This document shows, in pieces, positions 1 through 5,506 of a stretch of DNA of 5,506 nucleotides. The stretch lies in the NCBI GenBank assembly GCA_964631865.1, contig CAZWAK010000299.1, positions 1 to 5,506 of the forward strand, in the 5' to 3' direction. Below the pieces are notes generated by a model, which saw only the letters and a program-made list of their open reading frames with translations, searched no databases and was not told the DNA's origin. A program made the translations under genes and the position numbers. Every line of letters starts with the position of its first letter. The first letter of the stretch is position 1. Source of the stretch: JAFDVL01 sp964631865 (lineage in GTDB: Bacteria; Acidobacteriota; Blastocatellia; RBC074).

Positions 1-617
1 ATCGCGTGCGCGGGCAGTTGTTTCAAGCGACGAAAGGCACGGAACGACTATGCGGATTGTTGCCGACGGGCAACGGCGAATGCTCGTTCTTTTGGGGTGC
101 AACGGCAAAGGAAGCGGCGGCGATGCGCGCGGATTTTGCGGGCTGGAAAACGGAAGCGCATCGGTTGTTCCCCGAAAGCGAAGACATTTTGCAAGCCTTG
201 CAATCGCCCGACGAATTACTGTTCACGACGTGGCGACATTTGTCGTTGCCGCGTGTTTCCAGTGAACGAATGCTGTTGCTCGGTGATGCCGCGTTTGCCA
301 GTTCGCCGCATCTGGGGCAAGGCGTGAACCTCGGTTTGTTGGATGCGTGGGCGTACGATCAGGCGTTTGCGCAGACGAATGATTTGCTGGCGGCGGCAGA
401 GTTGTATGCGCAACTTCGCCAGCAACAACGACGGTTTTATGCAAGCTTAACGTATCTGCTCTCGCCGTTCTTCCAATCCACCATCCGAGGCTGGGGCACA
501 TGGCGCGACCTCGGCTTGCCGCTGCTGTGTGCGATGCCGCCGTTTCGTCGGCAGATGGTTTCGGTGTTGACGGGATTGCGAAAAGGCTGGCTCGGTGGCG
601 AATTCAAGGTCACGTAA
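1..617 (+). CDS. FAD-dependent monooxygenase, C-terminal part (5' truncated by window)
   Basis: This is the C-terminal part of a flavoprotein monooxygenase of the p-hydroxybenzoate hydroxylase/UbiH-like fold, whose members use FAD, NAD(P)H and O2 to hydroxylate, epoxidise or otherwise oxidise small molecules. The reading frame is open from base 3, so the GTG at 6 is probably internal and the N-terminal Rossmann GxGxxG lies outside the window. Seen directly, counting from that GTG: GDAAFASSPHLGQGVN at about residues 93-108, followed by LGLLDAW. This is the second FAD-binding motif of the family (GDAAH..P..GQG.N....DA), with the usual His replaced by Phe. The tail from about residue 145 (LSPFF, RDLGLPLL, PPFRRQ, LTGL) resembles the C-terminal helices of UbiH-type and related hydroxylases. 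The substrate cannot be read from this fragment. The next gene starts 124 bases downstream on the same strand, so co-expression with the MNIO pair is possible, but a repeat-rich gap separates them. The family call is firm, the specific function unknown. Confidence 0.85.
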   Translation, partial: RVRGQLFQATKGTERLCGLLPTGNGECSFFWGATAKEAAAMRADFAGWKTEAHRLFPESEDILQALQSPDELLFTTWRHLSLPRVSSERMLLLGDAAFASSPHLGQGVNLGLLDAWAYDQAFAQTNDLLAAAELYAQLRQQQRRFYASLTYLLSPFFQSTIRGWGTWRDLGLPLLCAMPPFRRQMVSVLTGLRKGWLGGEFKVT

Positions 618-618
618 A

Positions 619-715
619 CTTCATTCTTCATTCTCCATTCTTCATTTCTAGACAGGAAAAATTTTTGCGCTTACTTTATTTCTGCAACAGAATGAAGAAT
701 GAAGAGTTGAGAATG
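619..715. repeat. Heptanucleotide inverted repeat in the gap before the MNIO gene
   Basis: This gap holds two short arrays of a degenerate 7-base unit. Bases 622-649 contain four CATTYTY-like heptads on the plus strand (622, 629, 636, 643). Bases 688-715 contain four on the minus strand, one of them degenerate (AACTCTT, 702-708). The longest perfect complementarity is 16 bases, 619-634 against 689-704, with about 54 bases between. The array starts just after the stop codon of the monooxygenase gene and ends about 26 bases before the MNIO start. It is AT-rich and lacks the GC stem and U-run of an intrinsic terminator. It resembles the short tandemly repeated heptamers known from cyanobacteria and the array at 2490-2589. 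Function unknown. Confidence 0.75.
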
Positions 716-741
716 TTTGTTACCAGGCATACGGATTTCCT

Positions 742-1620
742 ATGACGACTTTTGCAGACAAAGTACAACGCTTGCCGCGCCTCGACGTCGGGTTGTCGGG
801 CGAATTCAATGTTGCCGCCAAAGGCATTGAGGTCAGTTGGCTGAAAGAAAATTATCCCGACCTGGTGCATTTTTATGAGTATGGCGGTGACCTCGAACGC
901 GGCTTGGATGAAGGCGTGCGGCGCTGGGCGGCGGCGGGCGGAGCGACGACCTATCACTTCCTCGACATCAACCTCGAAGAGCAGGAAGACCTCGATCAAC
1001 ATTGGCTGCAACGCACCAAAGCCTTCGCCGATGAAATCAACGCGGCGTGGTTGTGCGGCGATGCGGGACGGTGGCATTTCGGCTTGCGCGAGCGCGGACA
1101 CGGGATGTTGATGCCGCCAATTTTGTGTCGTGAATCGGCGCTCGAAACCGCCGCGAGCATTCAGCAGATCGAAGCGGCGACGGGCTTTTGCGTGCTGCCG
1201 GAAAATCCGCCGTCGGTGATGTATCTCGGCGATTTGCACATCCTGGATTACTTTGCGCTCGTGGCCGAGGAAGCCGATTGCGGTTTGTTGCTCGACTGCG
1301 CACATTTGGCGATTTTTCAGCACGCGCGCGGGCTGGAGCCGTTGACGGCGCTCGATAACTTCCCGCTGGATCGTGTGATTGAAATGCACGTGGCGGGCGG
1401 CACGTACAAAGAGGTGGACGGCTTTCATTACATTGACGACGATCATTCGCCCGAACCGCTGGCGGCGACGTGGGAGATTTTGGACTATGTGCTGCCGCGC
1501 GCGAAAAACTTGAAGGCCATCGTGTTTGAATGCGAATACAACGCGCCGGAGGCCTGTCTGGACGGCTTTGCGAAGCTCAACGCGATGTTTCCCGCACCAA
1601 CCGGAGTCGCCGCACAATGA
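742..1620 (+). CDS. MNIO family (DUF692) multinuclear non-heme iron oxidative enzyme
   Basis: This 292-residue protein matches the TIM-barrel DUF692 family, now called MNIOs. Members such as MbnB, TglH, ChrH, ApyH and BufB use two or three iron ions and O2 to rearrange cysteine or other residues in ribosomal peptides, usually with a partner protein. Motifs seen: ENP at 154-156 (family LENPSS), GLLLDCAH at 181-188 (family LLLDVNN), EMHVAGG at 214-220 (family EIHLAGH), IDDDHS at 231-236 (family DDHS) and FECEYN at 262-267 (family IEWD). E154, D185, H216, D234/H235 and E263 are therefore likely metal-site residues. The Asn pair after D185 is Ala-His here, and the N-terminal motifs (family HG.GLS and SEHLSW) are only loosely matched by YHFLDINL (71-78) and GRWHFG (109-114). 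Length is normal. The ATG at 742 has a weak GGA at 733-735 before it. The stop overlaps the next start (ATGA), indicating translational coupling to its partner. The substrate is unknown, and a related xylose-isomerase-like TIM barrel is the less likely alternative. Confidence 0.86.
   Translation: MTTFADKVQRLPRLDVGLSGEFNVAAKGIEVSWLKENYPDLVHFYEYGGDLERGLDEGVRRWAAAGGATTYHFLDINLEEQEDLDQHWLQRTKAFADEINAAWLCGDAGRWHFGLRERGHGMLMPPILCRESALETAASIQQIEAATGFCVLPENPPSVMYLGDLHILDYFALVAEEADCGLLLDCAHLAIFQHARGLEPLTALDNFPLDRVIEMHVAGGTYKEVDGFHYIDDDHSPEPLAATWEILDYVLPRAKNLKAIVFECEYNAPEACLDGFAKLNAMFPAPTGVAAQ
1603..1606 (+). promoter_or_regulatory. Ribosome binding site for the MNIO partner gene
   Basis: GGAG lies 10 bases before the ATG at 1617 and sits inside the last codons of the MNIO gene. 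Together with the ATGA overlap it supports 1617 as the partner's start, rather than a longer upstream extension that would overlap about 90 bases of the MNIO gene. Confidence 0.5.
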
Positions 1621-2486
1621 GCCATCATACGTTGCAAAAGCTGATGGTGCGGATGCTCTTTGACGAAGCGTTTGTCGCCGCTGTTCAGGCCGCGCCGGAG
1701 CAGACGTTGGCGGAGTTAGAATTGACCGAAAGCGAACGCGCGCAATTGCTCAGCGTTGATCCGCGCGCGTGGCGTTACGATGCGTTGCGGCGCAAACGAA
1801 CGCTGCGCACGTTGGTCGAAGAATTCAAAATCTCAACAACCATCGCGCTCGCCGCAACGCGCTCGCTGGCCTCGCTCGAACAATTCTTTTCTTCGCCGTT
1901 TTTTCATAACGCCGTGCAAGCACGCGGCTCGCTCGGCGCATCGTTCGCGGAGTTTTTACACGATGGCTGCAAGCGGGAGCAGTGGCGTGCGCCGCAGCTT
2001 CCAGATGTGATTCGATTGGAACTCGCGCTGGCAACGTGTCGGCGCACACTCGCCCGCAATGGCGCGCATGAAGTTCACAAGCTGCCTGAATCTATTGGCG
2101 ACAACGAACGTGTGCAACTTGCGCCAGGCTTCGGCGTCGGCGGCTTTCAAGCCAACGTGATCGCCACGATTCAGCAGATCGAACAATATTTGTTTGAAGT
2201 CAGCCTGATGCCTGCGATGGTGTTGTGCGACGATGCGCCGCGCTTGCCAGAACTGCCTGCCGTCGAGCCGAAGCTAAAAACCTATTTGCTGTTCAGCCCC
2301 GGCGCGACGGGCATTTCGTTGACGGAAATTGACAAGGCCTCGTATCTGGTGTTGTACGAGGCGCGTCGCACGGTGGAAATCAAAAGCCTGCTCGCCCGCG
2401 CCCAAACGTCCGGCGTCAACGCACGCCGCGCCCAGGAAGTGCTGTCGGAATGGTTGGAAGTGGGCGGGTTGATGATCGTTGCTTGA
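1617..2486 (+). CDS. MNIO partner protein, DUF2063-like, with helical N-terminal domain
   Basis: This 289-residue cytoplasmic protein has no signal peptide or membrane segment. Its position directly after the MNIO gene with a 4-base ATGA overlap is where known partners (MbnC, TglI, BufC) are encoded, and its layout resembles the DUF2063-type partners. Residues 52-125 (RYDALRRKR, then LASLEQFF, then FAEFLHDG) recall the N-terminal helical part of that family. LPDVIRLELAL at 128-138 matches its LADLARLEWA block. Residues 221-285 (YLLFSPGATGISL, YLVLYEARR, EWLEVGGLM) match its C-terminal module. Residues 1-50 form an extra helical piece (LQKLMVRMLFDEAF, then LAELELTESERAQLL) reminiscent of LigA/Nif11-type leader domains, so it may bind peptide or resemble a precursor. 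It has only three cysteines (C118, C141, C204). By analogy it would present substrate to the MNIO. The assignment rests on pattern and neighbourhood, not on catalytic residues; a stand-alone regulatory protein is the alternative. Confidence 0.62.
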   Translation: MSHHTLQKLMVRMLFDEAFVAAVQAAPEQTLAELELTESERAQLLSVDPRAWRYDALRRKRTLRTLVEEFKISTTIALAATRSLASLEQFFSSPFFHNAVQARGSLGASFAEFLHDGCKREQWRAPQLPDVIRLELALATCRRTLARNGAHEVHKLPESIGDNERVQLAPGFGVGGFQANVIATIQQIEQYLFEVSLMPAMVLCDDAPRLPELPAVEPKLKTYLLFSPGATGISLTEIDKASYLVLYEARRTVEIKSLLARAQTSGVNARRAQEVLSEWLEVGGLMIVA

Positions 2487-2489
2487 AAT

Positions 2490-2589
2490 TCATTTTCCAT
2501 TTTCCATTTTTGATTTGTCATTTGTCATTGTGCGCGTACACAACAAACCAATGAGAAATGACAAATCAAAAATGGAAAATGGAAAATGA
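2490..2589. repeat. Near-perfect 40-base inverted repeat built of heptads
   Basis: The left arm 2490-2529 and right arm 2550-2589 are complementary at 39 of 40 positions. The outer 34 pairs (2490-2523 with 2556-2589) are perfect, there is one G-G mismatch (2524/2555), then five more pairs. The 20-base loop 2530-2549 contains GTGCGCGTACAC. Each arm is a tandem of 7-base units: CATTTTC at 2491 and 2498, CATTTTT at 2505, GATTTGT at 2512, CATTTGT at 2519. It fills the gap between the MNIO-partner pair (stop at 2486) and the glycosyltransferase (ATG at 2607). Transcribed, it could form a long hairpin. The stem is AT-rich and no U-run follows, so it does not look like a standard intrinsic terminator. 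A mobile miniature repeat, an RNase III or RNA-stability element, and a cruciform are all open. Confidence 0.9.
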
Positions 2590-2606
2590 TTCTCCCTCCG
2601 TAAACA

Positions 2607-3935
2607 ATGCCTCTTACTCTTCGTTGGGTGTTATTGCTCGCCTTCGTTTTGCGTGGCGTCATTGCTGGCGCGGCATATCTGACGTTGCGCGATCCAAAGG
2701 CGTTTTATGCCAAAGACACGTGGTCGTATTTGCAACCGGCGATTGAGTGGTTCACCGTTGGCAGCTTCACCGCGCAAGGCGAACCGGAGCTGTTTCGCAC
2801 GCCGGGTTATGCGGTGTTATTGGGGTTCGGCATCAAGCTCGGACAAATTGAATTCGTCACCATCGCGCTGCAAATTCTGTTGAGTTGCGCGACGACGTAT
2901 CTCGTGTTTCGTATTGCCAAAGAATTGTTCGCCGACGAACGCGGTGCGATTTGGAGCGCGTTGATTTACGCCCTCGAACCGCTGAGCATTATTTCGTGCA
3001 GTTGGTTGCTGAGCGAATCGTTGTTCGGCGCATTGTTGGCAGCGGCGTTGTTTTGTCTGCTCACATTCGTGCGGCAACGCAACCTCACGCGCTTGCTCTA
3101 CGCAGCATTATTCTTCGCGGCAGCAGCATACGTGCGACCGATTGGTTATTTCCTGCCGCTGGTCATCACGCTCGTGCTGTTGTTGTGGGGCACAGCGAAA
3201 CGCGAATGGCGCTCCGTCAAACCGGCGCTCTTGTTTTGCGTGATTTCGTTCGCGTTGTTGAGCGTGTGGCAAATCCGCAACTATCGGCAAACCGGCTATG
3301 CAGGCTTTTCGGTGGCGATGGCGTACAACTTGTATTTTCATCAAGTCGCGGCGTTGCGGGCGCAGGAAGAACAACGACCGTTTTACGATGTCTTGGACGA
3401 GTTGGGCTTTTATGATCGCGAAAAATATCTGCAAGCGCATCCCGAACAACGAAGCTGGTCGCTCGCCGAACGCTACGGATTTATGCAGCGCGAAGGTTTC
3501 CAGGCGATTTGGCGCGCGCCGCTGACGGCGGTCAAAATTTATGGGCGCGGCTGGGCGATTGCGCTGTTTGATCCAGGGGCGACAGAGTATTTGCGCTTGT
3601 TTCAGGCGTATCCGCGCTCAGGCCGCTTGATGAACACGATGGTGAGCGACGGAATTGTTGCGCTGGTCAGAAATATTGTCGTGCAACAACCGTTGTTGTT
3701 TGCGCTGTCAGCAATCTTTGGGCTGTGGTTGCTGGTGAATTACGCGCTGGCGCTGTGGGGATTGAAAGGACAAACGTTGTCGTTGTCGTTGTTGTTGCTG
3801 TTGGTGATAGGGTTCTATCTACTGGCGCTCGCGGGTGGGACGTTAGCGTCGGGGCGATTTCGGATGCCAGTGATGATCGTCGTTTGCATTCTGGCCGGAC
3901 AGGGATTATCCAAACTCAAGCTCCGCAAAAATTGA
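2607..3935 (+). CDS. Polytopic membrane glycosyltransferase, GT39/ArnT-like (PMT superfamily)
   Basis: This 442-residue integral membrane protein has about nine to eleven hydrophobic segments (roughly 5-24, 66-80, 82-103, 112-131, 133-153, 163-195, 206-222, 362-384, 392-410, 417-434). It fits the GT-C fold transferases that move a sugar from a polyprenyl-phosphate donor to a protein, lipid or glycan on the outer face of the membrane. Family-like features seen: YAKDTWSYL at 34-42 in the first outer loop, where D37 is the candidate catalytic acid; FRTPGYAVLL at 63-72; LLSESLFGALL at 134-144; YVRPIGY at 175-181; WQIRNYRQTGY at 221-231; and a C-terminal SGRFRMPV at 415-422. The middle loop, about 225-310, is long and hydrophilic. 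An in-frame TAA at 2601-2603 makes ATG 2607 the earliest ATG; no clear Shine-Dalgarno precedes it, and the upstream sequence is the arm of the inverted repeat. It is 7 bases from the next gene, probably co-transcribed. Donor and acceptor are unknown. Confidence 0.82.
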   Translation: MPLTLRWVLLLAFVLRGVIAGAAYLTLRDPKAFYAKDTWSYLQPAIEWFTVGSFTAQGEPELFRTPGYAVLLGFGIKLGQIEFVTIALQILLSCATTYLVFRIAKELFADERGAIWSALIYALEPLSIISCSWLLSESLFGALLAAALFCLLTFVRQRNLTRLLYAALFFAAAAYVRPIGYFLPLVITLVLLLWGTAKREWRSVKPALLFCVISFALLSVWQIRNYRQTGYAGFSVAMAYNLYFHQVAALRAQEEQRPFYDVLDELGFYDREKYLQAHPEQRSWSLAERYGFMQREGFQAIWRAPLTAVKIYGRGWAIALFDPGATEYLRLFQAYPRSGRLMNTMVSDGIVALVRNIVVQQPLLFALSAIFGLWLLVNYALALWGLKGQTLSLSLLLLLVIGFYLLALAGGTLASGRFRMPVMIVVCILAGQGLSKLKLRKN

Positions 3936-3942
3936 CGCGAAT

Positions 3943-5271
3943 ATGAAACCTTTATTTCTTCTTTGTCTCCTCCTCGTCGCCACGCTGGCGCAAACACCGG
4001 CACGCAAATATACGACCGTCGAACGATTGCAACCCGAACGATTGCGCGCCGTGCAAATAGATCGCCAACGTCATCAACAACAGCGTCAGCAACGGCGCGT
4101 CATCAAAGGCTACCACGACTATCGCGCGATTATGCATGTTCACGCCGAAGACTCTGCGCACACGGGCGGCACGCGGCCTGAACTGCTCGCGGCGTGCAAG
4201 CGCACTGGCGTCAACATTGTGCTGCTCACGAATCACGTGCGCCCGCCGGTAGACTTCATCAAAGACAGTTGGCGCGGCCTGCGCGACGGCGTGCTGTTTA
4301 TCCCCGGCGCGGAACACGAAGGCTTTTTGTCGTATCCGATGAAATCCATTCTGAACCGCAAAACGAACGGACGCGACGAGTACGTCCAAATGGTGCGCGA
4401 AAACGGCGGCAACATTTTTCTCTCGCACATCGAAGAGCGTCCCGATTGGTCAACGACGAATTTGACCGGGATGGAAATTTACAACCATCACGCCGATTTC
4501 AAGCCTGAATTGGACTTTCTGCGCTGGCTGCCGATGACGCTGTCTGATCCCGACGGCATCGCTAAAGTGCAACAGATGTTGCGCGATTATCCGCAAGAAT
4601 TTTTCGGTGTAACGCAAGATTACCTGAGCGACTACATTCGCAAGTGGGATGCCGAGAGCCAGCACCATCGCGTCACGGGCATTGCGGCCAACGATTGCCA
4701 CCACAATCAAGTCATCACCGTCAAAGTCGCCGCGCCCGACACCATCACGCTCTGGCTCACGGGCGACAAAGAACCGACCTTCACCGTCAAAGCCAACCGC
4801 GCCCCGCGCATCCCTGAATTGACGAAAGGCAAACAAATCGGCGACGTGATTGCGGTCATAGACATTGACCCGTACGACCGCAGTTTGAGCTATGTCACAA
4901 CGCACATCCTGGCGCAGCGATTGAACGAAGCAGCAGTGCGCGAAGCTTTGCGACAGGCGCATGTTTACGTGTCGCACGATTGGCTCTGCGATCCGACGGG
5001 CTTTGCGTTTGTGATCAACCAAGGCGCGCGGCAAGTTGGCGTGATGGGCGATGAAGTGAAGTTTGTAGCAGGAATGAAATTGAATGTAGCTGCGCCGACC
5101 AGCGGTTGGATTCGTCTGTTTCGCAATGGCGTGGTGGCACAGGAGATAAACAGCGATGCGATGGATTTTGTCGTGACGGAACCGGGCACGTATCGGGCAG
5201 AGGTTTGGCTGGAAGTGGATGGCGAATGGCGACCGTGGATTTATGCGAACCCGATTCGGGTTATGAAGTAA
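3943..5271 (+). CDS. Exported PHP-domain metal-dependent phosphoesterase
   Basis: This 442-residue protein begins with a signal peptide (K2, then hydrophobic 4-16, likely cleavage near ATLA-Q at 13-17), so it should act outside the cytoplasmic membrane. Residues 30-53 form a Gln/Arg-rich linker (HQQQRQQRR at 44-52). A PHP (polymerase and histidinol phosphatase) domain follows, with the family's metal-ligand pattern: H65-x-H67 in MHVHAED, H98 in LLTNH, E124 in GAEHEG, H162 in SHIEE, and D251/H253 in NDCHH. Such domains bind two or three Zn, Mn or Fe ions and hydrolyse phosphoester bonds. Residues 315-355 (YVTTHILAQRL, REALRQAHVYVSHDW) continue the PHP-associated helices. Residues 365-442 look like a C-terminal beta-sandwich ending in GTYRAEVWLEVDG and NPIRV, common in secreted PHP proteins. 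No Shine-Dalgarno is obvious; the 7-base gap from the transferase suggests coupled expression. A role in glycan or lipid-phosphate turnover next to a polyprenyl-phosphate sugar transferase is an inference. The substrate is unknown. Confidence 0.85.
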   Translation: MKPLFLLCLLLVATLAQTPARKYTTVERLQPERLRAVQIDRQRHQQQRQQRRVIKGYHDYRAIMHVHAEDSAHTGGTRPELLAACKRTGVNIVLLTNHVRPPVDFIKDSWRGLRDGVLFIPGAEHEGFLSYPMKSILNRKTNGRDEYVQMVRENGGNIFLSHIEERPDWSTTNLTGMEIYNHHADFKPELDFLRWLPMTLSDPDGIAKVQQMLRDYPQEFFGVTQDYLSDYIRKWDAESQHHRVTGIAANDCHHNQVITVKVAAPDTITLWLTGDKEPTFTVKANRAPRIPELTKGKQIGDVIAVIDIDPYDRSLSYVTTHILAQRLNEAAVREALRQAHVYVSHDWLCDPTGFAFVINQGARQVGVMGDEVKFVAGMKLNVAAPTSGWIRLFRNGVVAQEINSDAMDFVVTEPGTYRAEVWLEVDGEWRPWIYANPIRVMK

Positions 5272-5276
5272 ATCGT

Positions 5277-5506
5277 CTACTCCGTCCGTTTCAGCACAAA
5301 CAAAGTGATGTCATCGTATTGCGGCGCGGCTCCGGCGAAGCGGTCAATCTCGGTGAAGATTTTTTCTACCAGCACCTCCGCTGGTTCGTGTGCAATGCCG
5401 CGTACAAAATCCGCCAGCCGTTGCTCGCCGTATTCTTCTTCGTGAATGTCCTGCGCTTCGGTCACACCGTCGGAAAACAACGCGATGATGTCGCCTGTGT
5501 GGACGT
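5277..5506 (-). CDS. PP2C/SpoIIE-type serine phosphatase, C-terminal end (truncated by window)
   Basis: The last 75 residues of a minus-strand gene are visible, entering at the window's right edge. They read as the end of a SpoIIE/RsbU-like PP2C phosphatase domain: HTGDIIALFSDGVTEAQD (visible residues 2-19) matches the family's GD-x-x-x-x-x-SDG-V-x-E motif, with the metal-binding aspartate D12, and QYDDITLFVLK (62-72) supplies the terminal DD metal site (D64, D65). These Mn/Mg-dependent enzymes dephosphorylate serine on anti-anti-sigma (STAS) proteins in partner-switching pathways or act as output domains of sensor proteins. The N-terminal sensor (GAF, PAS, HAMP or receiver) is outside the window, so the input is unknown. 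A TTG within the fragment (complement of 5478-5480) is internal, not the start. The gene converges on the PHP gene, its stop lying 5 bases past that gene's stop, and no terminator hairpin is visible between them. Confidence 0.9.
   Translation of the reverse strand, partial: VHTGDIIALFSDGVTEAQDIHEEEYGEQRLADFVRGIAHEPAEVLVEKIFTEIDRFAGAAPQYDDITLFVLKRTE

Noticed and set aside
500..745. An 81-codon plus-strand frame crossing the first gap, considered as an MNIO precursor peptide
   Set aside because: It begins out of frame inside the monooxygenase gene, reads through the heptad repeats, and its cysteines are scattered (C11 and C62) without a repeat or leader-core layout.
676..1617. A 313-codon open frame on the minus strand, opposite the MNIO gene
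   Set aside because: Its translation is Arg/His/Gln-rich without recognisable motifs, and it mirrors the codon bias of the plus-strand gene, which has clear DUF692 motifs along its length.
1159..2183. A 15-base exact match between the MNIO gene (1159-1173) and the partner gene (2169-2183)
   Set aside because: Both copies encode the same pentapeptide IQQIE in unrelated protein contexts, and the match does not extend at either end. Chance or codon bias is sufficient.
2490..2589. Intrinsic transcription terminator for the MNIO operon
   Set aside because: The stem is almost all A/T, far longer than a normal terminator, and is not followed by a U-run (TTCTCCCTCC follows).
2282..2746. Two small divergent frames (complement of 2282-2521 and 2558-2746) whose products share the start MTNQKWKMEN
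   Set aside because: The shared start is simply the two arms of the inverted repeat read outward; the rest of each overlaps the partner or glycosyltransferase gene out of frame.
3775..3811. GTT/GTC-rich stretch near the end of the glycosyltransferase gene, considered as a microsatellite
   Set aside because: It is in frame and encodes a leucine-rich membrane helix (LSLSLLLLLV); the repetition follows from Leu/Ser codon choice.
4450..5034. A 194-codon minus-strand frame opposite the PHP gene
   Set aside because: Composition is typical of antisense shadow; the opposite strand encodes conserved PHP ligands throughout.

Overview
The window reads as bacterial chromosome: moderately GC-rich genes (roughly 55% by eye), tight gene spacing, and two short AT-rich intergenic gaps. 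The lineage cannot be fixed from the sequence. The mix of an MNIO/DUF692 enzyme with its partner, a secreted PHP protein, a GT39-like membrane transferase and an RsbU/SpoIIE-type phosphatase would suit an environmental phylum such as Acidobacteriota, but that is a guess.

Layout, left to right. (1) Bases 1-617 (+) hold the C-terminal part of an FAD-dependent monooxygenase cut by the window edge. (2) Bases 618-741 are an intergenic gap with degenerate 7-base repeats (CATTYTY-like) on both strands, forming an inverted repeat. (3) Bases 742-1620 and 1617-2486 (+) are a translationally coupled pair: a multinuclear non-heme iron oxidative enzyme (MNIO, DUF692), then a 289-residue protein resembling the DUF2063-type partners of such enzymes. 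(4) Bases 2487-2606 hold a second and much stronger heptad inverted repeat: two 40-base arms, 39 of 40 positions complementary, around a 20-base loop. (5) Bases 2607-3935 and 3943-5271 (+) are a two-gene unit, a polytopic GT39/ArnT-like glycosyltransferase followed 7 bases later by an exported PHP-domain phosphoesterase. (6) Bases 5277-5506 (-) are the C-terminal end of a PP2C/SpoIIE-type serine phosphatase, converging on the PHP gene with a 5-base gap.

The most interesting part is the MNIO-partner cassette. Characterised MNIOs act with a partner protein and mostly rework cysteine (or aspartate) in ribosomally made peptides. No separate precursor-peptide gene is evident here, the MNIO keeps most of the motif positions of the family but departs from it at the Asn-Asn position and in the N-terminal half, and the partner carries an extra helical N-terminal domain that could be a recognition module or substrate-like segment. 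The cassette is bracketed by the two heptad inverted repeats. The upstream flavin monooxygenase could belong to the same pathway. The GT39-PHP unit looks like separate cell-envelope functions.
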